Below are positions 7,779 through 21,543 of a DNA stretch of 64,000 bases, one piece after another. Source of the DNA: Inhella proteolytica (GTDB taxonomy: Bacteria > Pseudomonadota > Gammaproteobacteria > Burkholderiales > Burkholderiaceae_C); contig NZ_JAEDAK010000001.1 in the NCBI RefSeq assembly GCF_016093275.1, positions 310,001 to 374,000 of the forward strand, written 5' to 3'. Both the position numbers and the translations under genes were made by a program. The notes below the pieces were generated by a model. That model made no database searches. It saw nothing but the letters and a program-made list of their open reading frames with translations, and was not told the origin of the DNA. Every line of letters starts with the position of its first letter. The first letter of the stretch is position 1.

Positions 7779-8642
7779 CTAGGCCAGCTGCTCCCGCGTC
7801 AGCAGCAGCACCATGTCATGCCCCGCCGAGGTCTCCAACCACACTGGCTCCAACTCGGGAAACGCCGCCTCGAAGAACGGCCGCTCGTGCCCGATCTCCA
7901 GCACCAGCACGCCGCCCGCGTTCAGATGGGCCGGCAGTTCGGCCAGCAGGCGGCGGATGAAGTCCATGCCGTCGCTTCCGCCGGCCAGGGCCAGCTCGGG
8001 TTCGGCGCGGAACTCGGGGGGCAGGGCTGCCATGGACTGGGCGTTGACGTACGGTGGGTTGCACAGCACCAGGTCGAAGCGCTGGCCGGCCACGGCGGCC
8101 AGGCCGTCGCCCTGCACCACGCGGACGCGGCCTTGCAGCCCATGGCGCTCGACATTGCGCGCCGCCACGGCCAGGGCGTCGGCGCTCAGGTCGGCGCCGG
8201 TCACCTGCACGTCCGGCCAGGCCATGGCCGCCAGCACGGCCAGCGAGCCGTTTCCCGTGCACAGGTCCAGCACCTGCTGCGTGTGCTCGCCCAGCCAGGC
8301 GTCGAAGCTGCCCTCGGCGATCAGCTCGGCGATGAAGCTGCGCGGCACGATCGAGCGCTGATCAATGAAGAAGGGCACGCCCTGCAGCCAGGCCTCGCCG
8401 GTGAGGTAGGCGGCGGGCTGGCGGGTGGCGATGCGCTGCCCGATCAGGGCCTCCACCTCGGCCTGCTGGCCCGGCGTCAGCGCATCCTCGGCATGGTCGT
8501 CCAGCGCGTCCAGCGGCAGGCCCAGGCGCCAAAGCGTGAGCCAGGCGGCTTCGTCAAAGGCGTTGAGGGTGCCCTGGCCGAAGGCCACGCCAGCGGCTTG
8601 CAGGCGCGCGGCGCCGGCTTCGATGCACTCGATGAGTTTCAA
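7779..8642 (-). CDS. prmB: Ribosomal protein L3 N5-glutamine methyltransferase
   Basis: This 287-residue cytoplasmic enzyme methylates a glutamine of ribosomal protein L3 using S-adenosylmethionine. It has an N-terminal helical domain, then the SAM-binding motif VLDLCTGNGSLAVLAA at about residue 135 and the glutamine-binding NPPYVNAQ. The block SIVPRSFIAELI separates PrmB from its paralogue PrmC. Length is normal for the family. It follows the pilU-like gene by 25 bases in the same direction; in related genomes prmB commonly follows dap genes, so the neighbourhood fits. Confidence 0.93.
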   Translation of the reverse strand: MKLIECIEAGAARLQAAGVAFGQGTLNAFDEAAWLTLWRLGLPLDALDDHAEDALTPGQQAEVEALIGQRIATRQPAAYLTGEAWLQGVPFFIDQRSIVPRSFIAELIAEGSFDAWLGEHTQQVLDLCTGNGSLAVLAAMAWPDVQVTGADLSADALAVAARNVERHGLQGRVRVVQGDGLAAVAGQRFDLVLCNPPYVNAQSMAALPPEFRAEPELALAGGSDGMDFIRRLLAELPAHLNAGGVLVLEIGHERPFFEAAFPELEPVWLETSAGHDMVLLLTREQLA

Positions 8643-8667
8643 GGGGAGCTTGCGGCGGTGAGGCCGC

Positions 8668-9828
8668 TCAGTGTTCTTCGGGCATCACGTCCAGCGTGAT
8701 TTCGGTGAAGGTGGCGGTATCGGCCGGGGCGTCTTCCTGCTTGGCCGGCGCGCGCGAGATGGGCTCCTGCGTGTTCTGCAGGCGCCAGAGCAGGTTGGTG
8801 GGCGAATCGGCGAAGGCCAGGCCTTCCTCGCGGCTGATGGTGCCGTTCTCGATCAGCTTGGCGAAATGCTCTTCGTAGGTCTGCGAGCCCTCGGCCATGG
8901 ACTTCTCCATCGCCTCCTTCACGCCGTTGAAGTCGCCCTGCTCGATCAGTTCGGACACGAGCTTGGTGTTCATCATGATTTCCACCACTGGCACGCGCCC
9001 GCCACTCTGGGCGCGCACCAGGCGCTGCGAAATGATGGCCTTCAGGCCGGCCGCCAAGTCGCCCAGCAGGGCGGGGCGGCTTTCCGGCGGGTAGAAGGAC
9101 AAGATGCGGTTCAGCGCGTGGTAGCTGTTGTTGCCGTGCAGTGTGGCCAGCACCAAATGGCCGGACAGCGAGTACGAGATCGCCGCGGTCATGGTCTCGC
9201 GGTCGCGGATCTCGCCGATCAGGATGCAGTCGGGCGCCTGGCGCAGGCAGTTCTTCAGCGCAATCTGCAGGCTGGCGGTGTCGCGCCCGATCTCGCGCTG
9301 GTTCACCACCGACTTCTTGTTCTGGAACAGGTACTCGATCGGGTCCTCGATGGTGAGGATGTGCCCGGCGATGGTCTGGTTGCGCTTTTCCAGCATGGCG
9401 GCCAGCGTCGTGCTCTTGCCGGTGCCGGTGGCGCCCACCATCAGCACCAGGCCGCGCTTTTCCAGCACCAGGTTGCCGAGGATCTCGGGCAGCTTGAGCG
9501 TTTCCAGCGCCGGGATGGTGTGCGAGATATGCCGGAACACCGCGGCGATGGAACCCCGCTGGCGGAAGCCGCTCAAACGGAAGCTGCCGACCTTGGAGAT
9601 CGAGATCGCCATGTTGAGCTCGCCGTGGTCGTCGAGCTCCTGCAGCGCCTTCTGGTCCAGCAGCTCCGCAATCAGCTGGCGCGGCTGGTTGACGGACAGG
9701 GCCTGGTCCGACAGCTGCACGACTTGGCCGTTCAGCTTGATCAGCACCGGCATATTGGCCGAGAGGTAGCAGTCCGAGGCTCCCTTTTCGGCCATCAGGC
9801 GCAGGATGCGCTCCATGTTTCCCGACAT
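8668..9828 (-). CDS. pilU: Type IV pilus retraction ATPase, PilU-like
   Basis: This 386-residue hexameric ATPase of the PilT/PilU family drives or assists retraction of type IV pili at the inner membrane base. Visible motifs are Walker A GATGTGKST, the Asp box LTIEDPIEYLF, Walker B CILIGEIRD, and the His box SGHLVLATLHGN. The C-terminal extension after the ATPase core and the overall length favour PilU over PilT (about 345 residues). The ATG at 9828 is preceded by AAAGGAAA; upstream in-frame codons lack this. The gene stands apart from a pilT partner in this window but is accompanied by minor pilin genes at 44-49 kb. Confidence 0.85.
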   Translation of the reverse strand: MSGNMERILRLMAEKGASDCYLSANMPVLIKLNGQVVQLSDQALSVNQPRQLIAELLDQKALQELDDHGELNMAISISKVGSFRLSGFRQRGSIAAVFRHISHTIPALETLKLPEILGNLVLEKRGLVLMVGATGTGKSTTLAAMLEKRNQTIAGHILTIEDPIEYLFQNKKSVVNQREIGRDTASLQIALKNCLRQAPDCILIGEIRDRETMTAAISYSLSGHLVLATLHGNNSYHALNRILSFYPPESRPALLGDLAAGLKAIISQRLVRAQSGGRVPVVEIMMNTKLVSELIEQGDFNGVKEAMEKSMAEGSQTYEEHFAKLIENGTISREEGLAFADSPTNLLWRLQNTQEPISRAPAKQEDAPADTATFTEITLDVMPEEH

Positions 9829-9910
9829 CGCAGTTTTCCTTTCTAGGTCTGCGAGCCGGAGGCCGATTGACCCGGGGCCGCCGTGGAACCGGCTTTGCCG
9901 GGCCACTGGC

Positions 9911-9935
9911 GGCGCCCCCTTGGGGGGGAGGCGCC
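9911..9935. repeat. GC-rich hairpin repeat, possible terminator after dapD
   Basis: The 130-base gap between dapD and the pilU-like gene holds an inverted repeat with arms GGCGCCCCC and its complement (GGGGGAGGCGCC), followed on the plus strand by a second GC-rich stretch (GCGCTTCGGGGG). Similar hairpins are scattered between genes in many Burkholderiales, where they act as terminator-like or repetitive extragenic elements. No T tract is present, so termination is an inference. Confidence 0.5.
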
Positions 9936-9958
9936 GCAGGCGCTTCGGGGGTGGGGCT

Positions 9959-10789
9959 TCAGGCGCGCAGCAATTCGTTGATGGAGGTCTTGGCGCGCGT
10001 TTGCGCGTCCACCTTCTTGACGATCACGGCAGCGTACAGGTTATAGCGTCCGCCATCGCGCGGCAGGCTGCCGCTGATGACGACCGAGCCGGCCGGCACA
10101 CGGCCGTAAGTGGTTTCGCCGGTCTCGCGGTCGTAGATCGGTGTGCTTTGGCCGATGTACACGCCCATCGAGATCACCGAGTGCTCTTCGACGATCACGC
10201 CTTCCACCACCTCGGAGCGGGCGCCGATGAAGCAGTTGTCTTCAATGATGGTGGGGTTGGCCTGCAAGGGCTCCAGCACGCCGCCAATGCCCACGCCGCC
10301 GCTCAGGTGCACGTTCTTGCCGATCTGCGCGCAGCTGCCCACGGTGGCCCAGGTGTCCACCATGGCGCCCTCGTCCACGTAGGCGCCGATGTTGACGTAG
10401 GAGGGCATCAGCACCACGTTCTTGGCCACGAAGCTGCCCCGGCGCGCCACCGCGGGCGGCACCACGCGCACGCCGCTGGCGCGGAAATCGGCCTCGCTCC
10501 AGCCGGCGAACTTGGGCTCCACCTTGTCGAAGAAGGCGAGCTGGCCGGCGTCGGCGTTGCCCATCACGCGGTTGTCGTTCAGGCGGAAGCTCAGCAGCAC
10601 CGCCTTCTTGATCCACTGGTGCACGGTCCATTGGCCCACGCCTTCCCGGCTGGCCACGCGCAGGCGGCCGGCGTCCAGCTCGGCCAGCACATGGTTCACG
10701 GCCTCGCGCACCGCGGCGGGGGCGCTCGTGGGGCTGAACTCGGCGCGCTGTTCCCAGGCGGCTTCGATGGTGGTTTGCAGACTGCTCAT
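9959..10789 (-). CDS. dapD: Tetrahydrodipicolinate N-succinyltransferase
   Basis: This 276-residue cytoplasmic enzyme transfers succinyl from succinyl-CoA to tetrahydrodipicolinate in the succinylase branch of lysine and meso-diaminopimelate synthesis. The N-terminal helical region ([17 protein letters not shown]) is followed by the left-handed beta helix of hexapeptide repeats, seen as [20 protein letters not shown] and [20 protein letters not shown], with the C-terminal [14 protein letters not shown] block. Length is typical. Its ATG overlaps the stop of dapC as ATGA, so it is translated with dapC. The dapE gene, often next, is not found here. Confidence 0.95.
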   Translation of the reverse strand: MSSLQTTIEAAWEQRAEFSPTSAPAAVREAVNHVLAELDAGRLRVASREGVGQWTVHQWIKKAVLLSFRLNDNRVMGNADAGQLAFFDKVEPKFAGWSEADFRASGVRVVPPAVARRGSFVAKNVVLMPSYVNIGAYVDEGAMVDTWATVGSCAQIGKNVHLSGGVGIGGVLEPLQANPTIIEDNCFIGARSEVVEGVIVEEHSVISMGVYIGQSTPIYDRETGETTYGRVPAGSVVISGSLPRDGGRYNLYAAVIVKKVDAQTRAKTSINELLRA

Positions 10790-11991
10790 GGCTGGCTTTC
10801 GATGAAGGTGCGAATGCGCTGCGCGGCTTGCACGCAGGCCTCGACTTCAGCGACGAGGGCCATGCGCACGCGCCCCTGGCCGGGGTTGTGTCCGTGGTTC
10901 GGACGGGCCAGCAGGCTGCCGGGCAGCACCTGGACGTTGCATTGTCCGAGCAGCGCCTTCGCGAACTCGATATCGCAGCCTCCGCACAGGGTCTTGGGCA
11001 CGCCGGCCCACAGATAGAAGCCAGCGTCGGGTGCCGCCACGTCCAGCACGTCTTGCAGCAGCGGCAGCACGGCGGCGAACTTGGCCTGGTAGGCGGCGCG
11101 GTTTTCCAGCACATGGGCCTCGTCGTTCCAGGCAGCGATGGACGCGGCCTGCACCACCGGGCTCATGGCGCTGCCGTGGTAGGTGCGGTAGAGCGTGAAG
11201 GCCTTGATGAGGGCGGCGTCACCGGCCACGAAGCCGCTGCGCAAGCCCGGCACCGAGCTGCGCTTGGACAGGCTGGTGAAGCTGATCAGGCGGCGGTAGT
11301 CGTGTCGGCCCAGCTTCGCGGCCGCTTCCAGCCCGCCCAGCGGCGCTTGGTCGCCCAGATAGATCTCGGAGTAGCACTCGTCGGCGGCGATGACGAAGCC
11401 GTGGCGGTCGGACAGTTCGAACAGGCGTTGCCATTCAAGCAGCGGCATCACCGCCCCGCTGGGGTTGCCGGGTGAGCAGACGTAGACGAGCTGGGTGCGC
11501 GCCCAGGTGTCGTCGGGGATGGCGCCCCAGTCGGCCCCGAAGTTGCGTGCCGGGTCGCTGTCCGCAAAGGCCAGCTGCGCGCCGGCCAGCAGGGCCGCGC
11601 CCTCGTAGATTTGATAGAAAGGATTGGGCACCACCACGGTGGCGCCGGGCTGGCTGGCGTCCACCACGGTCTGGGCGATGGCAAACAGGGCCTCGCGCGA
11701 GCCGTTGCAGGGCAGCACCTGCGTGGCGGCGTCCAGCTGCAGGCCATAGCGGCGCTGGATCCAGGCCGCGATGGCGGCGCGCAGCTCCGGGTTGCCGGCC
11801 GTGGCCGGGTAGTTGGAGAGCCCGGCCAGGTTCTCGCGCAGGGCTTCCAGCACCACGGCGGGCGCCGGGTGGCGCGGCTCGCCCAGGCCCAGGCTGATGG
11901 GGGGCAGGGCGGGGTTGGGCGTGATGCCCGCTTGCAGCGCGCGCAGGCGCTCAAAGGGGTAGGCCTGCAGCAGCTCCAGGCGCGGGTTCAT
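10786..11991 (-). CDS. dapC: Succinyldiaminopimelate aminotransferase
   Basis: This 401-residue PLP-dependent class I/II aminotransferase is the step after DapD in lysine/diaminopimelate synthesis. It shows the substrate-loop opening [16 protein letters not shown], the nucleotide-fold strands ([19 protein letters not shown]), the NPSGAVMP block, and the PLP-lysine segment [19 protein letters not shown]. The start at 11991 ([16 protein letters not shown]) overlaps the stop of the upstream membrane-protein gene as ATGA; an upstream in-frame start is less likely. Assignment as DapC rather than another aminotransferase rests on the overlap with dapD and the family sequence. Confidence 0.92.
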   Translation of the reverse strand: MNPRLELLQAYPFERLRALQAGITPNPALPPISLGLGEPRHPAPAVVLEALRENLAGLSNYPATAGNPELRAAIAAWIQRRYGLQLDAATQVLPCNGSREALFAIAQTVVDASQPGATVVVPNPFYQIYEGAALLAGAQLAFADSDPARNFGADWGAIPDDTWARTQLVYVCSPGNPSGAVMPLLEWQRLFELSDRHGFVIAADECYSEIYLGDQAPLGGLEAAAKLGRHDYRRLISFTSLSKRSSVPGLRSGFVAGDAALIKAFTLYRTYHGSAMSPVVQAASIAAWNDEAHVLENRAAYQAKFAAVLPLLQDVLDVAAPDAGFYLWAGVPKTLCGGCDIEFAKALLGQCNVQVLPGSLLARPNHGHNPGQGRVRMALVAEVEACVQAAQRIRTFIESQP

Positions 11992-12314
11992 GCGCTTGCG
12001 CCAGCGTGGCGCAGCCACAGACCGGCCAACAGACAGCTCAATCCGCCAAGCGTCAGGACAACGTTCAGCCAGACTGGGCCGATGCGCAGACCGGTGGAGC
12101 TCCGCATGCCCTCGCGTATCGATTGGCTTAGCGGGGCGGGCACCAGGAAGGCGCCCACGCCCAGTGCCAGGAAGCCCACCATGCTGAGCACCCGGTTCAG
12201 GCTTGCGGCATCCAAGGCGGCGAAACCCTCAAGAGCGGCAAGCACAGCGAACAGCAGGGCAAAGCTCAAGCGCGAACCCAGGTGTTGGCGCCACAGCGGC
12301 GTACCGGCGTCCAT
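11988..12314 (-). CDS. Small membrane protein of unknown function
   Basis: This 108-residue protein is mostly hydrophobic, with three likely membrane helices at about residues 14-34, 45-62 and 82-102. I do not recognise it beyond being an integral inner-membrane protein. The ATG at 12314 lies four bases after the queF stop and its stop overlaps the dapC start as ATGA, so it is firmly part of a queF-membrane protein-dapC-dapD transcript. Its place in the operon does not obviously reveal a function. Confidence 0.7.
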   Translation of the reverse strand: MDAGTPLWRQHLGSRLSFALLFAVLAALEGFAALDAASLNRVLSMVGFLALGVGAFLVPAPLSQSIREGMRSSTGLRIGPVWLNVVLTLGGLSCLLAGLWLRHAGASA

Positions 12315-12318
12315 CGCT

Positions 12319-12801
12319 TCAGCCCAGCATGCCGGTTTCACGCGGGAATTCGGCGCCGCCGAATTCCACCGGAGCCTGCGGCTTCCAGCCCTTCTTGCGG
12401 TGCTCGACCACCACGTTCGTGTAGATGCCGCCGCGCACATACCAGCGCGCCTTGACGCGGCAGAAGCGCGGATTCGTGGCCTTGACGATGTCGTCCAGGA
12501 TCTGGTTCGTCACCGCTTCGTGGAAGGCGCCCTCGTCGCGGTAGCTCCACATGTACATCTTCAGGCTCTTGAGCTCGACGCACCACTCGTCGGCCACCAT
12601 CTCGATGACGAAGTGGGCGAAGTCCGGCTGCTTGGTCAGCGGGCAGTGGCAGGTGAACTCGGGCACCTGGAACTGCAGCAGGTAGTCGCGCTGCGGGGCC
12701 GGGTTCGGGAAGACCTGCAGCTCCTTGCTCGGAACCGAGGGCGGGTTGACCGGGGCTTGCCGCTGGGAAGCGGGCGGGCTCTTCTTCTTGCTGGTGGCCA
12801 T
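12319..12801 (-). CDS. queF: NADPH-dependent 7-cyano-7-deazaguanine reductase
   Basis: This 160-residue enzyme reduces preQ0 to preQ1 in queuosine biosynthesis. The family signature is clear: [19 protein letters not shown], with the catalytic cysteine in [10 protein letters not shown], and the substrate region [20 protein letters not shown]. It is the short single-domain type, not the long two-domain E. coli form. An N-terminal basic tail (MATSKKK) precedes the domain; the ATG at 12801 was chosen over codons further upstream because those lack conservation-like sequence. It is divergent from smc across 98 bases. Confidence 0.93.
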   Translation of the reverse strand: MATSKKKSPPASQRQAPVNPPSVPSKELQVFPNPAPQRDYLLQFQVPEFTCHCPLTKQPDFAHFVIEMVADEWCVELKSLKMYMWSYRDEGAFHEAVTNQILDDIVKATNPRFCRVKARWYVRGGIYTNVVVEHRKKGWKPQAPVEFGGAEFPRETGMLG

Positions 12802-12825
12802 GGCGTGGCATGCGGGTTTGCGAGG

Positions 12826-12856
12826 GGGCGCGATGCTATCATCCGCGCCCTTTTTT
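12826..12856 (+). promoter_or_regulatory. Hairpin with T tract / extended -10 upstream of smc
   Basis: The queF-smc gap contains an inverted repeat with arms GGGCGCG (12826-12832) and CGCGCCC (12844-12850), followed by six T residues. In isolation this looks like an intrinsic terminator. The loop, however, holds TGCTATCAT (12834-12842), an extended -10 box, so the site may instead be the smc promoter. It lies 44-74 bases before the smc start. I cannot decide between the two readings from sequence alone. Confidence 0.4.
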
Positions 12857-12899
12857 GCCCCGGTTTTCATAGAGAAAACCCGCGTCCTGGACGCACCCC

Positions 12900-15800
12900 A
12901 TGCGGCTCAACTCCATCAAGCTTTCGGGCTTCAAGTCCTTCGCCGACAACACGGTGTTCCAGTTGCCGGGGCAGCGCGTGGGCGTCGTCGGGCCCAATGG
13001 CTGCGGCAAGTCCAACATCATGGACGCGGTGCGCTGGGTGCTGGGCGAAAGCAAGGCCTCCGAGCTGCGCGGCGAGTCCATGCAGGACGTCATCTTCAAC
13101 GGCAGCAACACCCGCAAGCCCGCCAGCCGGGCCTCGGTGGAGCTGGTGTTCGACAACCAGCTCGCGCGGGCTGGCGGTGCCTGGAACCAGTTCAGCGAGA
13201 TTGCGGTGAAGCGCGTGCTGACGCGCGACGGCACCAGCTCCTACTTCATCAACAACCAGGTGGTGCGCCGCAAGGACGTGCAGGACGTCTTCCTGGGCAC
13301 GGGTCTGGGGCCGCGGGCCTACGCCATCATTGGCCAGGGCACTATCAGCCGCATCATCGAAAGCAAGCCCGAGGAGTTGCGGCTCTTCCTGGAAGAGGCG
13401 GCCGGGGTCAGCAAGTACAAGGAGCGCCGCCGCGAGACCGAGAACCGGCTCAAGGACACGCGCGAGAACTTGACCCGCGTCGAAGACATCCTGCGCGAGC
13501 TGGACAGCAACCTGGAACGCCTGGAGCGCCAGGCCGAGGTGGCGACGAAATACCGCGAGCTGCAGGGCCTGGGTGAGCGCCGCCTGCATCAGCTCTGGTT
13601 CCTGAAGAGCCGCGACGCCGCACGCGAGTTCGAGCGGGTCCAGGCCGCCGGGCGCGAGGCCGTCAATGCGCTGGAAGCGCGCATTGCCGACCTGCGCGCC
13701 ATTGAGGCCCGCCTGGAGGAGGTGCGCCAGGCGCACTTTGCCGCCGGCGATACCTTGCACACCGAGCAGGGCCGCTTTGCCGAAGCCCAGCTGGCCGTCA
13801 GCCGCCTGGAAGAGCGCATCCGCTACGTGGTGGAGGCACGCAACCGGGCCGGCAGCCGGCGCGACGAGATCCGCGGCCAGCAGGCGCTGTGGAACGAGCG
13901 CGCCGCCCAGGCCGCCGCCGAGCTGGAGCAGTTGGCCGAGCAGATGGCCGCCGGCGATGAGGAGAAGGAACTGGCCGCCGCCCGCGCCGAAGAGATGGCG
14001 GCGCAGCTGCCGGACCTGGAGGACGCCTTGCGCGCCGCGCAGGCGCGGGCCAAAGAGCAGCGCCAGGTGGCCGTGCAGGTGCAGCAGCAGATCCAGGTGC
14101 TGGCCGCCGAGAGCCGCGCGCTGGACGAGCAGGCCCGCTCGCTGCGCCAGCGCCGCGAACGCCTGGACGCGCAGAAGGCCACGCTGAGCCTGCCCGATGC
14201 GGCGGCGGTGGACGCGCTGAAGGAACGCTCGGCCGAGGCCGATGCGCAGTGGGAAGAAGCCCAGGCCCGCGTGGAGGACCTGAGCGAGCGCGAGCCTGAG
14301 CTCGAAGCCGCGCGCCGCGCCGCGCAGGCCAATGCACAGGCCCAGACCGCGCAGCTCGCGCAGATCAGCGCCCGCCTCGAAGCTTTGCGCGCGCTGCAGG
14401 ACAAGGTGCAGAGCCAGGGCAAGCTCGGCCCCTGGCTGGAGAAGCAGGGCCTGGCGAACCTGACGGCGCTGTGGAAGCGCCTGCACATCGAGCCCGGCTG
14501 GGAAACCGCGCTGGAAGCCAGCATGCGCGAGCGCATGGCGGCCATCGAGGTCTCGCGCCTGGACCTGGTGCGAGCCTTCGAGCAGGACGCGCCGCCCACG
14601 CGCATGGCCTTCTACACGCTCACCGAGGCCTCGCCCCCGCCCACCCACCACGCGCTGCCCGAGCTGACCTCGCTGCTGCGCGTCGAGCAGCCGGGCTTGC
14701 AAGCCCTGTTGGCCGACTGGCTGGACGGCGTGTACACCGCGCCTGATCTGGCCACCGCGCTGGCGCAGCGCGATCAGCTCGGCCATGGCGAGCTGATCGT
14801 CACGAAAGCCGGCCACGCCGTCTCGCGCCAGGCCGTGGCCTTCTACGCGGCGGACAGCGAGCAGGCCGGCTTGCTGGCCCGCGCCCAGGAGATCGAGACC
14901 CTGGAGCAGCAGCGGCGCGAGCAGGAGCTGCGCGCCGATGACGCCCGCGCCGCCCAAGGCCGGGCCGACCAGGCACACGCCGCCGTGGCCGGCCAGCTGG
15001 CCGAGGCCCGCCGAGCCGCCGAAGCCCTGCGCGCCCAGGCCCATGGCCTGCAGGTGGAGAGCCTGCGCCTCTCGCAGGCCTTCGACGCCGCCCACGCCCA
15101 AGCCAGCCGCTTGCGTGAGGAGCTGGCCGAGCTGGACGCCGCCGAGGAAGGCCTGCTGGAGCGCCGTGCGCAGGGCGAGGCGCGCTTCGAGGAGCTGGAC
15201 ATCCAGCTCGCCGAGGCGCAGCAGCGCCACGCTGATCTGGAAGAGGCCGTGATCCAGTCGGACCGCCGCCTGAACGACGCCCGCGAGGCCCTGCGTCAGG
15301 CCGAGCGCCGCGCCCAGGAGGCGCAGTTCGGCGCCCGCGCCTTGCTGGCCCGCCAGGCCGAGCTGCAGCGCGCCCAGGCCACCGCCGTGCAGGAAGCCAA
15401 GGGCGGCGACGACCAACTGGCCCGCCTGGATATCGAGCTGGCCGAGCTGGACGACAGTGCCGCCCAGGCCGGCCTGCAGGACGCGCTGGACGCCAAGCTG
15501 GCGGCTGAGGGCGTGCTGGCCCAGGCCCGCAGCGCCTATGACGACCTCAGCGCCCAGCTGCGCAAGGCCGACGAGGAACGCCAGGCCACCGAGCGCGCGC
15601 TCGACCCGCTGCGCGCGCGCATCACCGAGCTGCAGCTGGAAGAGCAGGCCGCCCAGCTCGGCGGCGCGCAGTTCCGCGAGCAGCTCGAAGCCGCCGGCGT
15701 GGACCAGGAGGCGCTCGCCCAGGGCATCGAGACCGAGGGCGTGCGCCTGACCGGTCTGCAGGGCGAGATCGACCGCATCCAGCGCGAAGTCGCCGCGCTG

Positions 15801-16412
15801 GGCGCCGTCAACCTGGCCGCGCTGGAAGAGCTGGGCAGCGCACGCGAACGCAAGACCTTCCTGGACGCCCAGATGGCCGACCTGCTGGCGGCCATCAAGA
15901 CCCTGGAAGACGCCATCCGCCGCATCGACCTCGAGACCCGCGACCTGCTCAAGGGCACCTTCGACCGCGTCAACAGCGAGTTCGGCCGCATGTTCCCCAG
16001 CCTCTTCGGTGGCGGCCAGGCCAAGCTGGTGATGACGGGCGACGAAATCCTGGACGCCGGCGTGCAGGTGCTGGCGCAGCCGCCCGGCAAGAAGAACAGC
16101 ACCATCCACCTGCTCAGCGGCGGCGAAAAGGCCCTCACCGCCATCGCCCTGGTGTTTGCCATCTTCCAGCTCAACCCCGCTCCCTTCTGCCTGCTGGACG
16201 AGGTGGACGCGCCGCTGGACGACGCCAACACCGAACGCTATGCCCGACTGGTGAGCGAGATGAGCCGCGGCACGCAGTTCCTCTTCATCAGCCACAACAA
16301 GATCGCCATGGAAATGGCCGAGCAGCTGATCGGCGTGACCATGCAGGAGCAGGGTGTCAGCCGCGTGGTGGCGGTGGACATGGAAGCTGCCCTGACCATG
16401 GCGGAAGCCTGA
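12900..16412 (+). CDS. smc: Chromosome segregation protein SMC
   Basis: This 1170-residue protein is the SMC ATPase that with ScpA/ScpB organises and separates chromosomes. The N-terminal head has Walker [10 protein letters not shown] (residues 31-39) and the head loop [30 protein letters not shown]. Two long Ala/Glu/Arg-rich coiled coils flank a hinge near residues 500-600 (the region around [17 protein letters not shown]). The C-terminal head has the signature [14 protein letters not shown] and Walker [16 protein letters not shown]. Length is typical. The ATG is the first codon of the [15 protein letters not shown] strand. It is followed after 28 bases by zipA and then ligA, a common order in Burkholderiales. 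Confidence 0.97.
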   Translation: MRLNSIKLSGFKSFADNTVFQLPGQRVGVVGPNGCGKSNIMDAVRWVLGESKASELRGESMQDVIFNGSNTRKPASRASVELVFDNQLARAGGAWNQFSEIAVKRVLTRDGTSSYFINNQVVRRKDVQDVFLGTGLGPRAYAIIGQGTISRIIESKPEELRLFLEEAAGVSKYKERRRETENRLKDTRENLTRVEDILRELDSNLERLERQAEVATKYRELQGLGERRLHQLWFLKSRDAAREFERVQAAGREAVNALEARIADLRAIEARLEEVRQAHFAAGDTLHTEQGRFAEAQLAVSRLEERIRYVVEARNRAGSRRDEIRGQQALWNERAAQAAAELEQLAEQMAAGDEEKELAAARAEEMAAQLPDLEDALRAAQARAKEQRQVAVQVQQQIQVLAAESRALDEQARSLRQRRERLDAQKATLSLPDAAAVDALKERSAEADAQWEEAQARVEDLSEREPELEAARRAAQANAQAQTAQLAQISARLEALRALQDKVQSQGKLGPWLEKQGLANLTALWKRLHIEPGWETALEASMRERMAAIEVSRLDLVRAFEQDAPPTRMAFYTLTEASPPPTHHALPELTSLLRVEQPGLQALLADWLDGVYTAPDLATALAQRDQLGHGELIVTKAGHAVSRQAVAFYAADSEQAGLLARAQEIETLEQQRREQELRADDARAAQGRADQAHAAVAGQLAEARRAAEALRAQAHGLQVESLRLSQAFDAAHAQASRLREELAELDAAEEGLLERRAQGEARFEELDIQLAEAQQRHADLEEAVIQSDRRLNDAREALRQAERRAQEAQFGARALLARQAELQRAQATAVQEAKGGDDQLARLDIELAELDDSAAQAGLQDALDAKLAAEGVLAQARSAYDDLSAQLRKADEERQATERALDPLRARITELQLEEQAAQLGGAQFREQLEAAGVDQEALAQGIETEGVRLTGLQGEIDRIQREVAALGAVNLAALEELGSARERKTFLDAQMADLLAAIKTLEDAIRRIDLETRDLLKGTFDRVNSEFGRMFPSLFGGGQAKLVMTGDEILDAGVQVLAQPPGKKNSTIHLLSGGEKALTAIALVFAIFQLNPAPFCLLDEVDAPLDDANTERYARLVSEMSRGTQFLFISHNKIAMEMAEQLIGVTMQEQGVSRVVAVDMEAALTMAEA

Positions 16413-16440
16413 AACCCGGCTTGAACCAGAATCCCGCCCC

Positions 16441-20134
<3,694 letters not shown>

Positions 20135-20142
<8 letters not shown>

Positions 20143-21004
20143 GCCGCGGCCACAGGCCCAGGGCCAGCGCCGTGCCGGCCAGCACCAGCAGGCCACCGCC
20201 CAGCATGCCCAGCGTCAGGGCCTCGGCCAGGAAGAGCGCGCCCCAGAGCACGGCGAACACCGGAATCAGGAAGGTGACGGTGATGGCCTGGGTCGGGCCC
20301 ACACGGGCCATGAGGCGGAAGTAAAGAATGTAGGCCACGCCGGTGCACAGCAGGGCCAGCGCGGCCAGGTGGCCCCAGGCCGCGAGGCTGGGCCCCTGCG
20401 CTGGCCAGGCCCACAGGCCGAACGGCAGCAGCCACAGCGCTGCGGCGAGCTGGCTGCCAGCCGCCACCGCCAGCGGCGGCACGCCCGGCAGCCAGCGCTT
20501 GGTGGCCACGGCGCCGAGCGCGTAGTTCAGCGTGGCCAGCAGGCAGGCGAGCACGGCGCCCAGGCTGGCGTCCAGGTTCAGCCCGGTGCGTTCGGCCGCC
20601 AGCCACACCACACCGGCAAAGCCGATCAGCAGACCCAGGCTGCGCCAGGCACCCGGCGCCTGGGCCAGCCACACCCAGGCCACCAGCGCGCCCCACATCG
20701 GCGTGGTGGCGTTGAGGATGCTGGACAGGCCCGCGGGCAGGTGCAACGCGGCGAAGGCGTACAGCGCGAAGGGCAGGGCGGAGTTCAGAAAGCCCACGGC
20801 CAGTAGCGCGCGGGCGTGCCCCCGCCACACGCCCAGGCCCTGACGCCAGGCCAGCAGGGGCAGCAGAAAGAGCGCGGCGCCGGCCACGCGCACGAAGGCC
20901 AGGCTCAGGGCGCCGAATTCCGGCCCGGCCAGGCGCATGAAGAGGAAGGAGGCGCCCCAGATGGCCGCGAGCAGCAGCAGCTCGGCGAGGTCCTTGAGCC
21001 GCAT
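20135..21004 (-). CDS. DMT superfamily exporter, EamA domains
   Basis: This 289-residue inner-membrane protein has about ten hydrophobic helices arranged as two EamA repeats, typical of drug/metabolite exporters. The first repeat shows LAAIWGASFLFMRLAGPEFG and the second the equivalent LYFRLMARVGPTQAITVTFL with the loop IPVFAVLWGALFLAE. The ATG at 21004 sits two bases after the ogt stop, so it is the last gene of an ada-alkA/ogt/eamA transcript. The substrate is unknown; the family includes amino-acid and metabolite efflux. Confidence 0.88.
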
Positions 21005-21006
21005 GC

Positions 21007-21543
21007 TCAAGCCAATTCCAGCGACTGCTGGCCGGGCAGGGCGCTTGGGCGGCGGTAGTCCACGCCCTCGGCATCCAGCAGCGCGCATTTCATGGCCAGG
21101 CCGCCGGCATAGCCGGTCAGCGAGCCATCGGCGCCGAGCACGCGGTGGCAGGGCACCAGCACGCCGATCGGGTTGCGCCCCACGGCGGCGCCCACGGCGC
21201 GGCTCTTGTTCGGGTCGCCCAGCTGGCACGCCAGTGCGCCGTAGCTGCTGTGGCCGCCGCGGGGGATCTGCAGCAGCAGGGCCCAGACCTGGCGCTGGAA
21301 GTCCGTGCCCTGCGGATCCAGCGGCGGGAGCGCGGGGTCGCCACGCAGCGTGGGCCAGTCCTCCAGCAGCTGCAGCGCCTGCTGGAACCAGGGGTGCTGC
21401 GGTTCATCGGGCAGGGTCAGCCAGCCCGGGTGGTGGGCCTGGGTGTCGCTCCACAGGCCGGCCAGCCCGCGATCGGTGCGGCGCATCAGCATCGGGCCCC
21501 AGCGGGTGGGCAAATGGCATTGGGCGACGAAGGGCGTCTTCAT
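21007..21543 (-). CDS. ogt: Methylated-DNA-protein cysteine methyltransferase
   Basis: This 178-residue suicide enzyme removes methyl groups from O6-methylguanine. The active-site motif PCHR with the acceptor C132 is present ([15 protein letters not shown]), followed by GYAGGLAMK. The helix-turn-helix recognition region [20 protein letters not shown] is intact. Its ATG overlaps the stop of the Ada-AlkA gene as ATGA, so the two alkylation-repair enzymes are coupled. Confidence 0.93.
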   Translation of the reverse strand: MKTPFVAQCHLPTRWGPMLMRRTDRGLAGLWSDTQAHHPGWLTLPDEPQHPWFQQALQLLEDWPTLRGDPALPPLDPQGTDFQRQVWALLLQIPRGGHSSYGALACQLGDPNKSRAVGAAVGRNPIGVLVPCHRVLGADGSLTGYAGGLAMKCALLDAEGVDYRRPSALPGQQSLELA

